Assembly: GCA_036568605.1 (NCBI GenBank) | Contig: DATCSE010000293.1 | Span: 1-18,049, forward strand | Direction: 5' to 3' | Origin: DATCSE01 sp036568605 | Lineage (GTDB): Bacteria; Pseudomonadota; Gammaproteobacteria; Burkholderiales; Burkholderiaceae_C | Length of the DNA stretch: 18,049 bases | In this document: in pieces, positions 7,028 to 13,604 of the stretch | Position numbering within the stretch: position 1 is the stretch's first letter | How the letters are laid out: each line of letters begins with the position of its first letter | The notes under the pieces: generated by a model | Databases searched by the model: none | What the model saw: the letters and a program-made list of their open reading frames with translations, nothing else | What the model was told of the DNA's origin: nothing | Translations under genes and position numbers: made by a program

Positions 7028-7242
7028 GCATCACGGCCATCAACGCGCGCAACCAGTTCCGGGGCAAGGTCAGGGAAGTCATCGAGGGGCCGGTGGTCAG
7101 CGAGGTCGACGTCGAAACGCCGTCGGGGCTGATCGTCACGTCGGTCGTCACGACCCGCTCGGTCAAGGAGCTCGGGCTCGCGCCGGGACGCGACGTGATC
7201 GCCTTGGTCAAGGCCACCGAAGTCTCGCTCGCGACGCTGTAG
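7024..7242 (+). CDS. ssuF: TOBE/Mop-domain protein, SsuF-like
   Basis: A 72-residue protein that is a single molybdate-type TOBE (Mop) domain. It has the classic opening ITAINARNQFRGKVREVIEG, then VSEVDVETPSGLIVTSVVTT and the closing LGLAPGRDVIALVKATEVSLA. Mop domains oligomerise and bind oxyanions such as molybdate. A protein of this size ends the ssuEADCBF operon of Pseudomonas putida, where SsuF is needed for growth on some sulfur sources although its mechanism is unresolved (from memory of the literature). A strong ribosome-binding site AGGAGG (7011-7016) sits 7 nt before the ATG, and the start overlaps the ssuB stop. Oxyanion binding is a family inference. Confidence 0.88.
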   Translation: MSITAINARNQFRGKVREVIEGPVVSEVDVETPSGLIVTSVVTTRSVKELGLAPGRDVIALVKATEVSLATL

Positions 7243-7251
7243 CCCCGCGCG

Positions 7252-7860
7252 ATGAGCGGCACGGTCAAGAGCGAGCCGGTGCGTGTGCTGATCGTGCCGG
7301 GGCTGCACGACAGCGGGCCCGAGCACTGGCAGAGTCAGCTGCAGCGCGGCTGCCGCGGGGCGCTGCGCGTCGAGCAGCACGACTGGGCGGTGCCCGATCT
7401 GGAGCGCTGGGCCGACCGCATCGCCGAGACGCTGGCGCACGAGAAACGCGGGCCGTGGGTTGCCGTCGCGCACAGCTTCGGTTGCCTGGCGTTGGTGCGC
7501 GCGCTGAATCGCACGCGAAACGCGGAGCGCGACGGCATCCGCGCGGCGCTGCTGGTGGCACCGGCCGATCCGTTGAAGTTCGGTGTCGCCGAATCGCTGC
7601 CGTGCAGGCCGCTGCCGGTCGCGAGCACGCTGGTCGCGAGCCGCAACGATCCGTGGATGCCGTTCGGCTCGGCGGTCAACTGGTCGCGTGTCTGGGGCAG
7701 CCAGCTGGTCGACCTGGGCCACGCCGGGCACGTCAACGTCGCGTCCGGCCACGGGCCGTGGCCGCTGGCGAAACAGCTGGTCGAGCGGCTGGTCCAGCAG
7801 GTGCATCGCGAGCGGCGCCTGGAGCGCGCGCATCCGTTGGAGCTGTCGTTCGCGATTTGA
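7252..7860 (+). CDS. RBBP9/YdeN-family serine alpha/beta hydrolase
   Basis: A 202-residue small alpha/beta hydrolase of the RBBP9/YdeN family. It opens with VLIVPGLHDSGPEHWQSQL, the family's oxyanion region. The nucleophile Ser75 lies in VAHSFGCLA, the acid Asp133 in SRNDPWMP and the base His160 in LGHAGHVNVASGHGPWP, giving a complete catalytic triad. The substrate is unknown; members act as serine hydrolases on small esters or peptides in vitro. It begins 9 nt after ssuF in the same orientation, so it is probably the last gene of the sulfonate operon. No signal peptide is seen, so it should be cytoplasmic. The link to sulfur metabolism rests on position only. Confidence 0.88.
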   Translation: MSGTVKSEPVRVLIVPGLHDSGPEHWQSQLQRGCRGALRVEQHDWAVPDLERWADRIAETLAHEKRGPWVAVAHSFGCLALVRALNRTRNAERDGIRAALLVAPADPLKFGVAESLPCRPLPVASTLVASRNDPWMPFGSAVNWSRVWGSQLVDLGHAGHVNVASGHGPWPLAKQLVERLVQQVHRERRLERAHPLELSFAI

Positions 7861-7892
7861 GCTCCTGCATCCCCGCTCTGAGCGCCATACCC

Positions 7893-7917
7893 CCGTTCGC
7901 GCTGAGCTTGTCGAAGC
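7893..7917 (-). repeat. Inverted single copy of the REP-like element
   Basis: CCGTTCG-CGCTGAGCTTGTCGAAGC is the reverse complement (with two substitutions) of the 25-nt core in the tandem array that starts 18 nt downstream. Together with the first array unit it can form a long hairpin just after the hydrolase gene, as the pair at 1453-1524 does after ssuE. The last operon gene ends 33 nt upstream, so this may serve as a 3' end stabiliser or terminator. Confidence 0.75.
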
Positions 7918-7920
7918 GCG

Positions 7921-8100
7921 CGAGTGGCACCAGGGCTTCGACAGGCTCAGCCCGAACGGGTCGTGCGAGTGGCACCAGGGCTTCGACAGGCTCAGCCCGA
8001 ACGGATCGTGCAAGTGGCACCAGGGCTTCGACAGGCTCAGCCCGAACGGATCGTACGAGCGGCACAGGGCTTCGACAGGTTCAGCATGAACGGAATCGTG
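7921..8100 (+). repeat. Tandem array of four 45-bp units carrying REP-like cores
   Basis: Units lie at 7921-7965, 7966-8010, 8011-8055 and 8056-8100, each beginning CGAGTGGCAC or a close variant. The 25-nt core (GCTTCGACAGGCTCAG-CCCGAACGG) recurs at 7935-7959, 7980-8004, 8025-8049 and 8069-8093. Units 1-3 differ by only a few bases; unit 4 is degenerate (TTCAGCATG in the core and a one-base deletion balanced by a one-base insertion), and a partial fifth start follows at 8101. Because 45 is a multiple of three, the array keeps open frames that translate to LRQAQPER-like peptides; these are not genes. The surrounding interval 7861-8171 holds no gene. It ends with TACTTT at 8123-8128, a possible -10 box for the MFS gene with no convincing -35. 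Confidence 0.88.
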
Positions 8101-8171
8101 CGTGTGGCCAGCGCGGCCGGAATACTTTATGCACGCGCCGCACCATTCGCGCCCCTATGCTCGGGCGTCTG

Positions 8172-9389
8172 ATGGACAGCACCGGCATCGACCTCGACGC
8201 ATCGCAGCAGCAGCGCGCCATACGCCCTGCCGCCGGCATGTGGCCCTGGCTGCTCGCCTGCTACCTGGCCGGTGTGCTGGCCGCGGCGCAGATCGGCAAG
8301 TTCGCGGCGCTGGCGCCGCCCATGGTGCGCGAGCTCGGCCTGGGCCTGCCGACAATGGCGGTGCTGATCGCGTTGATCGAAGCCGGCGGCTCGCTGCTGG
8401 GCGTGCGCGCCGGCCGCGCCGCGCAGCGCTTCGGACTCGCGCGCTCGATGATCGTCGCGCTGCTGCTGCTCGCGATGGCGAGCTTCGGCGAGTCGCGTGC
8501 GGAGGGCGCGCCGGCGTTGATCGCGTGGCGGCTGATCGAGGCGATCGGGTATGTCGGCGTGGTCGTCAGTGCGCCGGTGCTGATCGCCAACCGTGCCGGG
8601 CCGCGGCTCGCGCCGGTGTTGCTGACGGTGTGGAGCACGTTCGTGCCGGTCGGGCTGGCGGTCGGCGCGTGGGGCCATGGCGCGGTGGCCGATGCGGCGG
8701 GCTGGCGCGCCGCGACGCAGGCCAGCGCCGCCGCGGCACTGCTGCTTGCGCTCGCGAGTATCGCCGCGTACCGCAGCAGCGGCGAGCGTGCCGACCTTGC
8801 GCGCCCTGCCGCCGAATCGACCGTGGACGGTCCGATGGCGCCGGCCGCGTGGTACCTCGCGGCGGCGTTCGGCGGCTTCGCGACGCTGGGCATCGGCGTG
8901 CTCGCGCTGTTGCCGACCGTGCTCGCGGCGCAAGGGCTGGGCGTCGCCGAGGCGGGCCGCTGGACCGCGTGGGCCTCGTTCGCGACCGTCCCGGGCAGCC
9001 TGTTCATCGCGCTGATCGTGCGACGGCCGGCGTGGCACCGGCCGCTGGTCGCGCTGGCGCTGCTGCTGCCGGCGCTGTTGATGTTCGTCGTGTTCGGTGC
9101 CTCGATGCCGGCCGCGACGGTCGGTTTCGCGGCGCTGCTGCTGAACGCCGCGCTGGGGCTGTTCGGCGGGCTCGCGTTCGCGCTGCTGCCGCAGATCGCG
9201 GGCGGACCGCAGCGCACCGCGCAGGCCTATGGGGCACTCGCGCAGTTCGGCGCCACCGGCTCGCTCGCCGGGCCGCCGCTGCTCGCCGCGGTGGCCGCGC
9301 ATGCGGGCTGGGCCGGCGCCGCGTGGCTGGGCTGCGGCCTCGCGGTGCTGTCGCTGCCGCTGGCGCTGCGCGCGTTGCGCCGCAGGTAG
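8172..9389 (+). CDS. MFS transporter
   Basis: A 405-residue major facilitator superfamily protein in the inner membrane with about 12 hydrophobic segments. The first is MWPWLLACYLAGVLAAAQ, followed by the loop-2 motif RAGRAAQRFGLARS, which resembles the MFS signature G-x(3)-D-R-x-G-x-R/K. It has a short central hydrophilic linker (about RSSGERADLARPAAESTVDG) between two six-helix halves, as usual. The ATG at 8172 is used; an ATG at 8157 would add five residues, and neither has a clear Shine-Dalgarno. The overall style suggests a small-molecule exporter or an anion/nitrate-like (CynX/NimT) member, but the substrate cannot be told. It is the first gene of the co-directional block that continues to 12335. 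Confidence 0.88.
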   Translation: MDSTGIDLDASQQQRAIRPAAGMWPWLLACYLAGVLAAAQIGKFAALAPPMVRELGLGLPTMAVLIALIEAGGSLLGVRAGRAAQRFGLARSMIVALLLLAMASFGESRAEGAPALIAWRLIEAIGYVGVVVSAPVLIANRAGPRLAPVLLTVWSTFVPVGLAVGAWGHGAVADAAGWRAATQASAAAALLLALASIAAYRSSGERADLARPAAESTVDGPMAPAAWYLAAAFGGFATLGIGVLALLPTVLAAQGLGVAEAGRWTAWASFATVPGSLFIALIVRRPAWHRPLVALALLLPALLMFVVFGASMPAATVGFAALLLNAALGLFGGLAFALLPQIAGGPQRTAQAYGALAQFGATGSLAGPPLLAAVAAHAGWAGAAWLGCGLAVLSLPLALRALRRR

Positions 9390-9471
9390 CAGCCGGGTCT
9401 CCCTGCGCGAGGCCGGGTCTCGCGCCTTCGGGTCAGAATGCGCGCTCGTTGCCGTCGTTGTCGTCGTGCCG

Positions 9472-10077
9472 ATGAACCCGTCGCTCACCGCCCTGCCCGC
9501 GTCCCCTCTGCCCGCGTTCCATTTGCGACTGCGGCGCCTGCGCCGCGCGCGCGGGCTCAAGCAGGCGTATGTCGCGGCGCTGCTCGAGGTCGACCAGTCG
9601 ACGGTCTCGCGCTGGGAGTCGGGTGCACTCGTGCCCGAGCCGGAGGTCGCCGAGCGTGCGCTGCGCTCGCTCGCCGCCGGGCCGTCCGACGACTACGCAC
9701 TGCGCCGCCTGGTCTGCACGAGCAGCGAGCCCTGCCATCTGGTGACCGATGTCGACCACCGGCTGCTCGCGGTGTCGCGGCCGCGCGAGATCGACTGGCG
9801 CCGCTCGGCCGGCGATCTGATGGGCACCTCGTTGTGGCGCTTCGCGACGCCGGAGATCGTCGAGGCCGAGGAGCGCCTCGTCGAGCTGCGCTGGTGGGAG
9901 CTGGCCGCGCCGCCGCCGGTGGTGCTGCATACCAGCGAGGGCTGCACCGACGGGCTGCACATCCTCGCCGGCGACATGGTGTGGGAACGCGTCTGGCTCG
10001 CGAACGGCGAGCCGGCGCGGCTGTGTGTGCCATGGTTCGGCGCTGCCGTGCAAGCCGCGCGCAGCGTCGTCGTTTGA
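9472..10077 (+). CDS. XRE-family transcriptional regulator with unidentified C-terminal domain
   Basis: A 201-residue DNA-binding protein. Residues 16-69 form a Cro/C1-type helix-turn-helix: FHLRLRRLRRARGLKQAYVA, then LLEVDQSTVSRWESGALVP with the recognition helix QSTVSRWE. Residues 72-201 are a separate domain with RRLVCTSSEPCHLVTDVDHRLLAVS, GTSLWRFATPEIVEAEERL and several Trp residues. It reads like a small sensor domain, perhaps PAS-like, but I cannot assign a family. It follows the MFS gene by 82 nt and precedes the SDR gene by 36 nt in the same direction, so it is likely the local regulator of the flanking genes. The ATG at 9472 lacks an obvious ribosome-binding site. Confidence 0.82.
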   Translation: MNPSLTALPASPLPAFHLRLRRLRRARGLKQAYVAALLEVDQSTVSRWESGALVPEPEVAERALRSLAAGPSDDYALRRLVCTSSEPCHLVTDVDHRLLAVSRPREIDWRRSAGDLMGTSLWRFATPEIVEAEERLVELRWWELAAPPPVVLHTSEGCTDGLHILAGDMVWERVWLANGEPARLCVPWFGAAVQAARSVVV

Positions 10078-10113
10078 TCGAGAACAAGAGAAGCGCAACG
10101 GAGAACGAATCTC

Positions 10114-10848
10114 ATGGCGACACCGACCGCAATCCCATCCGAGAACGGCCCCCACAAGGTCGCGGTCATCACCGCCGGCGGCAGCGGCATGGGCGCGCAT
10201 GCGGCACGCACGCTGGCGCGCGACGGCTACCGGGTCGCGATCCTGTCCTCGTCCGGCAAGGGCGAAGCGCTCGCGCAGGAGCTCGGCGGCATCGGCGTGA
10301 CCGGCTCGAACCAATCGAACGACGACCTCGCGCGCCTCGTCGACCTGACCATGCGGCGCTGGGGCCGCATCGACGCGCTGGTCAACAGCGCCGGCCACGG
10401 TCCGCGCGGCCCGGTGCTGGACCTGACCGACGACGACTGGCAGCGCGGCATGGCGACCTACCTGCTCAACGCGATACGGCCGACGCGTCTGGTGGCGCCC
10501 ATCATGCGCCGGCAACACCATGGCGCGATCGTCAACATCTCGTCCTTCGCCGCGTTCGAGCCCGACGCCGCGTTCCCGACCTCGGCGGTGTTCCGCGCCG
10601 GGCTCGCGTCGTTCACGAAGCTGGTCGCCGACCAGGTCGCAGCCGACAACGTGCGCATCAACAACGTGCTGCCCGGCTTCATCGACAGCCTGCCCGAGAA
10701 GGAGGGCATCGCGCAGCGCGTGCCGATGCGGCGCTACGGCAGGATGGAGGAAGTGTCGGAGCTGATCGCGTTCCTCGTGTCCGACAAGGCCGGGTATATC
10801 ACCGGGCAGAACCTGCGCGTCGACGGCGGGATCACGCGGTCGGTGTAG
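10114..10848 (+). CDS. SDR-family protein with altered catalytic residues
   Basis: A 244-residue Rossmann-fold protein of the short-chain dehydrogenase/reductase superfamily. The nucleotide loop is TAGGSGMG (20-27), followed by the NSAG motif (91-94, usually NNAG), the strand NISSFAAFEP with Ser143/Ser144, and the C-terminal LPGFIDS and GYITGQNLRVDGG. Where typical members have Y-x-x-x-K, this one reads S157-A-V-F-R161 before AGLASFTKL, so both the catalytic Tyr and Lys appear replaced. This fits a known beta-ketoacyl-reductase-like SDR subgroup described as lacking the perfect tetrad (I recall cd05344). GGAGA at 10100-10104 serves the ATG. Its activity and substrate are unknown. Confidence 0.9.
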   Translation: MATPTAIPSENGPHKVAVITAGGSGMGAHAARTLARDGYRVAILSSSGKGEALAQELGGIGVTGSNQSNDDLARLVDLTMRRWGRIDALVNSAGHGPRGPVLDLTDDDWQRGMATYLLNAIRPTRLVAPIMRRQHHGAIVNISSFAAFEPDAAFPTSAVFRAGLASFTKLVADQVAADNVRINNVLPGFIDSLPEKEGIAQRVPMRRYGRMEEVSELIAFLVSDKAGYITGQNLRVDGGITRSV

Positions 10849-10853
10849 GCACG

Positions 10854-11219
10854 ATGAGCCCCACCGAACACCTGCATCGCGCCCTCGGCGGCTTGCCCGG
10901 CGTGGAGCTGACGCGCTCCAGGTTCGGCGCATCGGGTCGCCCGGCGTGGCGCGTGGCGGGGCGCGAGTTCGCCCATCTGCATGCGGACGATCTGCTCGAC
11001 CTCCGCTTGCCGCGTGCCGTGCAGGCACGTTTGAAGGCCGATCCGTTGGCCCACTTTCGCGCCTCTCGCTCCGAGTGGCTGGAGTTCGAGTTCCACACCG
11101 AGGCAGACGTTCGGCATGTCGTCGCCCTGGCGCGGGAGGCGTGGGCCGCTGCGAGCACGCCGGCGCGACGCGATGCCACGAATTTGCAACCCACGACACC
11201 AGCACAACGCACACCATGA
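10854..11219 (+). CDS. DUF5519 / luciferase-domain-like small protein
   Basis: A 121-residue protein that starts 5 nt after the SDR gene and ends in an ATGA overlap with the isochorismatase gene, which shows it is a real, coupled gene. The pattern is GVELTRSRFGASGRPAWRV, then GREFAHLHADDLLDLRLPRA, then SEWLEFEFHTEADVRHVVALA. That matches the short DUF5519/'luciferase' domain seen in many actinobacterial and proteobacterial proteins, here as a single domain. The last 20 or so residues (STPARRDATNLQPTTP) look unstructured. No catalytic function is established for stand-alone members. The family call is from pattern recognition and moderately sure. Confidence 0.72.
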   Translation: MSPTEHLHRALGGLPGVELTRSRFGASGRPAWRVAGREFAHLHADDLLDLRLPRAVQARLKADPLAHFRASRSEWLEFEFHTEADVRHVVALAREAWAAASTPARRDATNLQPTTPAQRTP

Positions 11220-11758
11220 AGACGGCACTGCTCATCATCGACGTTCAGCATGCGCTGTGTACCGGCGACGAGGCCGCTTACGACATCGAACGCGTCCTCG
11301 AGCGCATCAACACGGTCAGCGCGAAGGCGCGCGCCGCCGGCGCGCCGGTGATCCTGATCCAGCACGAGGAAGCCGCCGGCCCGCTGCAGTTCGAAAGCGA
11401 AGGCTGGCAGCTCGCGCGCGGCCTCGCGAGCAGCCCGGCCGACGTTCGCGTTCGCAAGACGACACCCGATTCGTTCCACCGCACCGAGCTGCAGCGCGTG
11501 CTGCAGGAACGCGGCATCGCCCGCCTGGTGGTCTGCGGCCTGCAGAGCGACTTCTGCGTGGACACGACCGTGCGTCGCGCGCTGGCGCTGGGCTATCCCG
11601 TGGTCCTCGTCGGCGATGCGCACTCCACGGTCGACAACGGGGTCCTGACGGCGGCGCAGATCAGCGCGCACCACAACGTCACGCTCGGACGCATGGCGAG
11701 CTTCGGGCCGCGAGTCAGCGTGGTGCCGGCCGCCGAGGTCGAGATCGGGGCGACCTGA
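11216..11758 (+). CDS. Isochorismatase-like cysteine hydrolase
   Basis: A 180-residue enzyme of the isochorismatase-like (CSHase) superfamily. The Asp-Lys-Cys triad is present: Asp9 in LLIIDVQHAL, Lys81 in VRVRKTTPDSF and Cys114 in VCGLQSDFCVDTTVRRAL. A non-prolyl cis-peptide region (VVCGLQSDFC) precedes the nucleophile as in the family. Members include nicotinamidase, N-carbamoylsarcosine amidase, biuret hydrolase, isochorismatase and others, and the sequence does not decide between them. The ATG overlaps the stop of the DUF5519 gene. It is probably cytoplasmic. Its position beside an SDR, a DUF1330 protein and an MFS transporter suggests a small catabolic or detoxification pathway. Confidence 0.9.
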   Translation: MKTALLIIDVQHALCTGDEAAYDIERVLERINTVSAKARAAGAPVILIQHEEAAGPLQFESEGWQLARGLASSPADVRVRKTTPDSFHRTELQRVLQERGIARLVVCGLQSDFCVDTTVRRALALGYPVVLVGDAHSTVDNGVLTAAQISAHHNVTLGRMASFGPRVSVVPAAEVEIGAT

Positions 11759-11817
11759 GCGGCGATCGGGTCGAACGAGTCGTTAGATCGAAGCTTCGCT
11801 GAAACGGAGGTGATCGA

Positions 11818-12126
11818 ATGGCAAAGGGCTACTGGGTCGCGCGGGTCGACGTGGCCGACGCGGAGAAGTACAAGGCCTACGTCGCCGCCAATGCGGTGCC
11901 GTTCAAGAAGTACGGCGCGCGCTTCCTGGTGCGCGCCGGCCGCTACGAGAACCCGGAAGGCACGAGCCGCACGCGCAACGTCGTGATCGAGTTCCCGTCG
12001 TACCAGTCCGCGCTCGACTGCTGGCACTCGCCCGAGTACCAGGAGGCGATCAAGCTGCGCGCACCGGTCTCGACGATAGACCTCGTGATCGTCGAAGGCT
12101 ACGACGGGCCGCAGCCCGGCGAATGA
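11818..12126 (+). CDS. DUF1330 domain protein
   Basis: A 102-residue protein spanning one DUF1330 domain (dimeric alpha/beta-barrel, ferredoxin-like fold). It opens AKGYWVARVDVADAEKYKAYV, has FKKYGARFLVRAGRYENPEG and closes VVIEFPSYQSALDCWHSPEYQ, all typical of the family. Its biochemical role is not established; related small barrels are monooxygenases or isomerases. The ribosome-binding site GGAGGTGAT (11806-11814) is an almost full complement of the 16S rRNA tail, so translation is expected to be strong. It lies 59 nt after the isochorismatase gene. Its TGA stop overlaps the antitoxin ATG (12123-12126). Confidence 0.9.
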   Translation: MAKGYWVARVDVADAEKYKAYVAANAVPFKKYGARFLVRAGRYENPEGTSRTRNVVIEFPSYQSALDCWHSPEYQEAIKLRAPVSTIDLVIVEGYDGPQPGE

Positions 12127-12335
12127 TCGCTCGCGTCGAAATGCCGCAGTCGCCTGAAAATCGCGCTCGCCTTGCAGAGCGCCTTCTGGATCCGCTCTGG
12201 GAGCCAGCCAGCGCCAGTATCGACGCGGCCTGGGAAGAGGAAATCGAACGCAGGGTTGCGGCCTTCAAGCGCGGCGAAGTCGAGTCCTTCGATGCCGAAG
12301 ACGTCTTCGCCGAAGCCAGATGTATCGCGCCGTGA
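12123..12335 (+). CDS. Addiction module antitoxin, C-terminally altered
   Basis: A 70-residue protein resembling the 'putative addiction module component' antitoxins (Unstab_antitox). The conserved run is SPENRARLAERLLDPLWEP, then SIDAAWEEEIERRVAAFKRGEVESFDAEDVFAEAR. After FAEAR the sequence ends CIAP, where relatives usually continue for a few more residues, so the end may be a deletion junction. Composition is less GC-biased than the neighbours (for example the CTT, GAA and AGA codons), which suggests acquisition by transfer. The start overlaps the DUF1330 stop, so it is now translationally coupled to that gene. No intact toxin follows; only a tail remains. Confidence 0.78.
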   Translation: MIARVEMPQSPENRARLAERLLDPLWEPASASIDAAWEEEIERRVAAFKRGEVESFDAEDVFAEARCIAP

Positions 12336-12395
12336 GGCACGCCATATCGCCGTCGGCCCGACTACTGGGTCGGGCGCATCAACGGCGACCGCTGA
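12336..12395 (+). pseudogene. Remnant of RelE/ParE-type toxin (C-terminal tail)
   Basis: Directly after the antitoxin stop, and in the same frame, the sequence reads GTPYRRRPDYWVGRINGDR and then TGA. The motif RRRPDYWxxR is the typical C-terminal end of RelE/ParE-type toxins that pair with this antitoxin family (usually xAHxRRxPxYWxxR). Shifting the frame just before it gives ARH, which would complete the usual AHxRR, so a small frameshift also seems present. The body of the toxin (about 80 residues) is missing. I infer a deletion between the antitoxin 3' end and the toxin 3' end. Confidence 0.6.
12356..12375. other. Short hairpin between converging genes
   Basis: GCCCGAC (12356-12362) and GTCGGGC (12369-12375) form a 7-bp stem with a 6-nt loop, inside the toxin remnant. 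It lies just before the convergent 3' ends of the + strand block and the cystathionine lyase gene. No T-tract follows on either strand, so a terminator role is only possible. Confidence 0.3.
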
Positions 12396-12398
12396 CCG

Positions 12399-13604
12399 TC
12401 ACACCGTCGCCAGCGCCTGCCGCAGATCCTCGCGCAGGTCGCTCACGTCCTCGACGCCGACCGAGAGCCGCACCAGCGCGTCGCTGATGCCCAGCGTCGC
12501 GCGGGTCTCGGCCGGGATCGTCGCGTGCGTCATGATCGCCGGATGTTCGATCAGGCTCTCGACGCCGCCCAGACTTTCGGCGAGCGAGAAGATGCGCACC
12601 GTTTCGAGAAAGCGCCGTGCGCCGGCGAGATCGGTCTTCAGCGTGGCCGAGATCATGCCGCCGAAGCCGCCGCTCATCTGGCGCTTCGCGAGCGCATGCT
12701 GCGGGTGCGACTCGAGGCCCGGGTAGTGCACGCGCGCGACCTGCGGCTGCGCTTCGAGCCAGCGCGCGAGCTCGAGCGCGCTCGCGCAATGCCGCTCCAT
12801 GCGCAGCGCGAGCGTCTTGACGCCGCGCAGCGCGAGGAACGAATCGAACGGGCCGGCGATTGCGCCGACCGAGTTCTGCAGGAAGCCCAGGCGCTCGCGC
12901 AGCGCGTCCAGGTGCGCGCCGCGGCCGACGACCGCGATGCCGCCGATCACGTCGGAATGCCCGTTCAGGTACTTGGTCACCGAATGCACGACGATGTCGA
13001 AGCCCAGCTCGAGCGGGCGCTGCACGTACGGGCTCGCGAAGGTGTTGTCGGCGACCGTGACGATGCCGCGCGCGCGGCAGGTGTCGGCGATCGCGCGCAG
13101 GTCCGCCAGGCGCAGCAGCGGGTTGGTCGGCGTCTCGACCCAGACCAGCTTGGTGTCGGGCTTCAGCGCTTTCTCGAGGCCGTGCGGATCGGTCAGGTCG
13201 GCGTAGTCGAAGCGCAGCCCGGCGCTGCGTCGCCGCACCTTGTCGAACAGCCGGAAGCTGCCGCCGTACAGGTCGTCGCTCGCGACCACGTGCGAGCCGG
13301 CGTCGATCAGCTCGAGCACGGTCGAGATGGCCGCCAGGCCCGATGCGAACGCATAGGCCTGCGAGCCGCCTTCGAGATCGGCGACGCAGCGCTCGAAGGC
13401 CCAGCGTGTCGGGTTGTGCGAGCGCCCGTAGTCCAGCCCCTTGTGCACGCCGGGGCTGCTCTGCACGTAGGTCGAGGTCGCGTAGATCGGCGGCATGATC
13501 GCGCCGGTGCTCGGGTCCGGCGCCTGGCCGGCGTGGATCACGCGGGTCGCGAAGCCCAGCGGTTTCGCGGTGGAGGAGGTCTTGTTGTTGTCTTGGGCAC
13601 TCAT
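12399..13604 (-). CDS. Cystathionine gamma-lyase (trans-sulfuration PLP enzyme)
   Basis: A 401-residue PLP enzyme of the Cys/Met metabolism family. It cleaves cystathionine to cysteine, 2-oxobutyrate and ammonia (EC 4.4.1.1) in reverse transsulfuration. Landmarks are TRVIHAGQAPDPSTGAIMPP, DYGRSHNPTRWAFE, the PLP-stacking AFASGLAAI, VWVETPTNPLL, VADNTFASPY, the Schiff-base Lys211 in VHSVTKYLNGHSDV and the C-terminal SLAESLGGVESLIEHPAIMTHA. The SLGGVESL form with Glu after GGV is that of gamma-lyases and gamma-synthases, not of E. coli-type beta-lyase. The upstream partner is cystathionine beta-synthase, which favours the lyase. The ATG overlaps the beta-synthase stop (ATGA), and GAAGGAAA lies about 7 nt before it. 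Homocysteine or methionine gamma-lyase activity cannot be excluded. Confidence 0.9.
   Translation of the reverse strand: MSAQDNNKTSSTAKPLGFATRVIHAGQAPDPSTGAIMPPIYATSTYVQSSPGVHKGLDYGRSHNPTRWAFERCVADLEGGSQAYAFASGLAAISTVLELIDAGSHVVASDDLYGGSFRLFDKVRRRSAGLRFDYADLTDPHGLEKALKPDTKLVWVETPTNPLLRLADLRAIADTCRARGIVTVADNTFASPYVQRPLELGFDIVVHSVTKYLNGHSDVIGGIAVVGRGAHLDALRERLGFLQNSVGAIAGPFDSFLALRGVKTLALRMERHCASALELARWLEAQPQVARVHYPGLESHPQHALAKRQMSGGFGGMISATLKTDLAGARRFLETVRIFSLAESLGGVESLIEHPAIMTHATIPAETRATLGISDALVRLSVGVEDVSDLREDLRQALATV

Noticed and set aside
7921..8100. CRISPR array
   Set aside because: The whole 45-bp unit repeats, with no unique spacers, the core is palindromic, and no cas genes are present.
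8123..8128. Promoter -10 box (TACTTT) for the MFS gene
   Set aside because: No acceptable -35 element at the right spacing, so it is mentioned with the intergenic region but not listed as a promoter.
7924..8172. Small repeat-encoded protein (LRQAQPER repeats)
   Set aside because: The open frames exist only because the unit length is a multiple of three; all frames stay open and the sequence is a known type of intergenic repeat.
6930..9389. A continuous 819-codon open frame on the + strand
   Set aside because: Only the part from 8172 is a real gene (MFS). The upstream part is a shifted reading of ssuB, ssuF and the hydrolase plus the 45-bp repeats, giving Arg/Ala-rich nonsense typical of GC-rich shadows.
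9433..11238. A 601-codon open frame on the - strand opposite the XRE, SDR and DUF5519 genes
   Set aside because: It is a GC-rich antisense shadow: His/Arg/Gly-rich, no family motifs, and it covers three convincing + strand genes.
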